NCBI GenBank assembly: GCA_020433785.1
Contig: JAGRCC010000366.1
Span: forward strand, 1-5,399
Direction: 5' to 3'
DNA length: 5,399 bases
Source: Anaerolineae bacterium
GTDB taxonomy: Bacteria > Chloroflexota > Anaerolineae > 4572-78 > J111
Part shown: positions 5,395 to 5,399 of the stretch, in pieces
How the letters are laid out: each line of letters begins with the position of its first letter
Position numbering within the stretch: the first letter of the stretch is position 1
The notes under the pieces: model-generated
Told to the model about the DNA's origin: nothing
The model's database searches: none
The model's input: only the letters and a program-made list of their open reading frames with translations
Made by a program: the position numbers and the translations under genes

Positions 5395-5399
5395 TAAAC

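Overview
The window carries one mannitol-type phosphotransferase (PTS) locus, read entirely on the minus strand (right to left). In transcription order it holds: a PRD-domain regulator of the MtlR type (5394-3856); a 242-bp control region; the membrane permease IIC (3613-2516); a 166-bp gap with an 86-bp imperfect palindromic repeat; the cysteine-phosphorylated IIB (2349-2026); the histidine-phosphorylated IIA (2026-1577); and a fused HPr-Enzyme I protein (1549 to the left edge, cut off there). The locus therefore encodes a complete phosphate relay: PEP to EI, HPr, IIA, IIB, and sugar passing through IIC, plus a regulator carrying PTS-phosphorylatable domains. No polyol-phosphate dehydrogenase is visible; it could lie past the left edge.

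The host looks like a free-living bacterium of moderate GC content with strong Shine-Dalgarno sites. The fusion of HPr to EI and the complete separation of IIC, IIB and IIA differ from the enterobacterial IICBA and the usual Firmicute IICB + IIA arrangements. Together with the protein style they suggest Chloroflexota (Anaerolineae-like). This is an inference from gene architecture and was not tested by a search.

The protein-coding part is a recognisable system in an unusual layout. The least explained DNA lies between genes. (1) The control region holds a near-consensus sigma70-type promoter pointing away from the operon (+ strand). It is followed by two hairpins whose wobble pairs fit a + strand RNA better than a - strand RNA, and then by a T-rich run: a candidate small RNA or antisense transcript. 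(2) The leader of the IIC gene can form two mutually exclusive hairpins, one of which sequesters a perfect Shine-Dalgarno sequence. (3) The IIC-IIB gap contains a decamer-phased palindromic repeat of the dispersed-repeat kind. The regulator is also shortened: it lacks the C-terminal IIA-like domain of classical MtlR and the second conserved PRD2 histidine.
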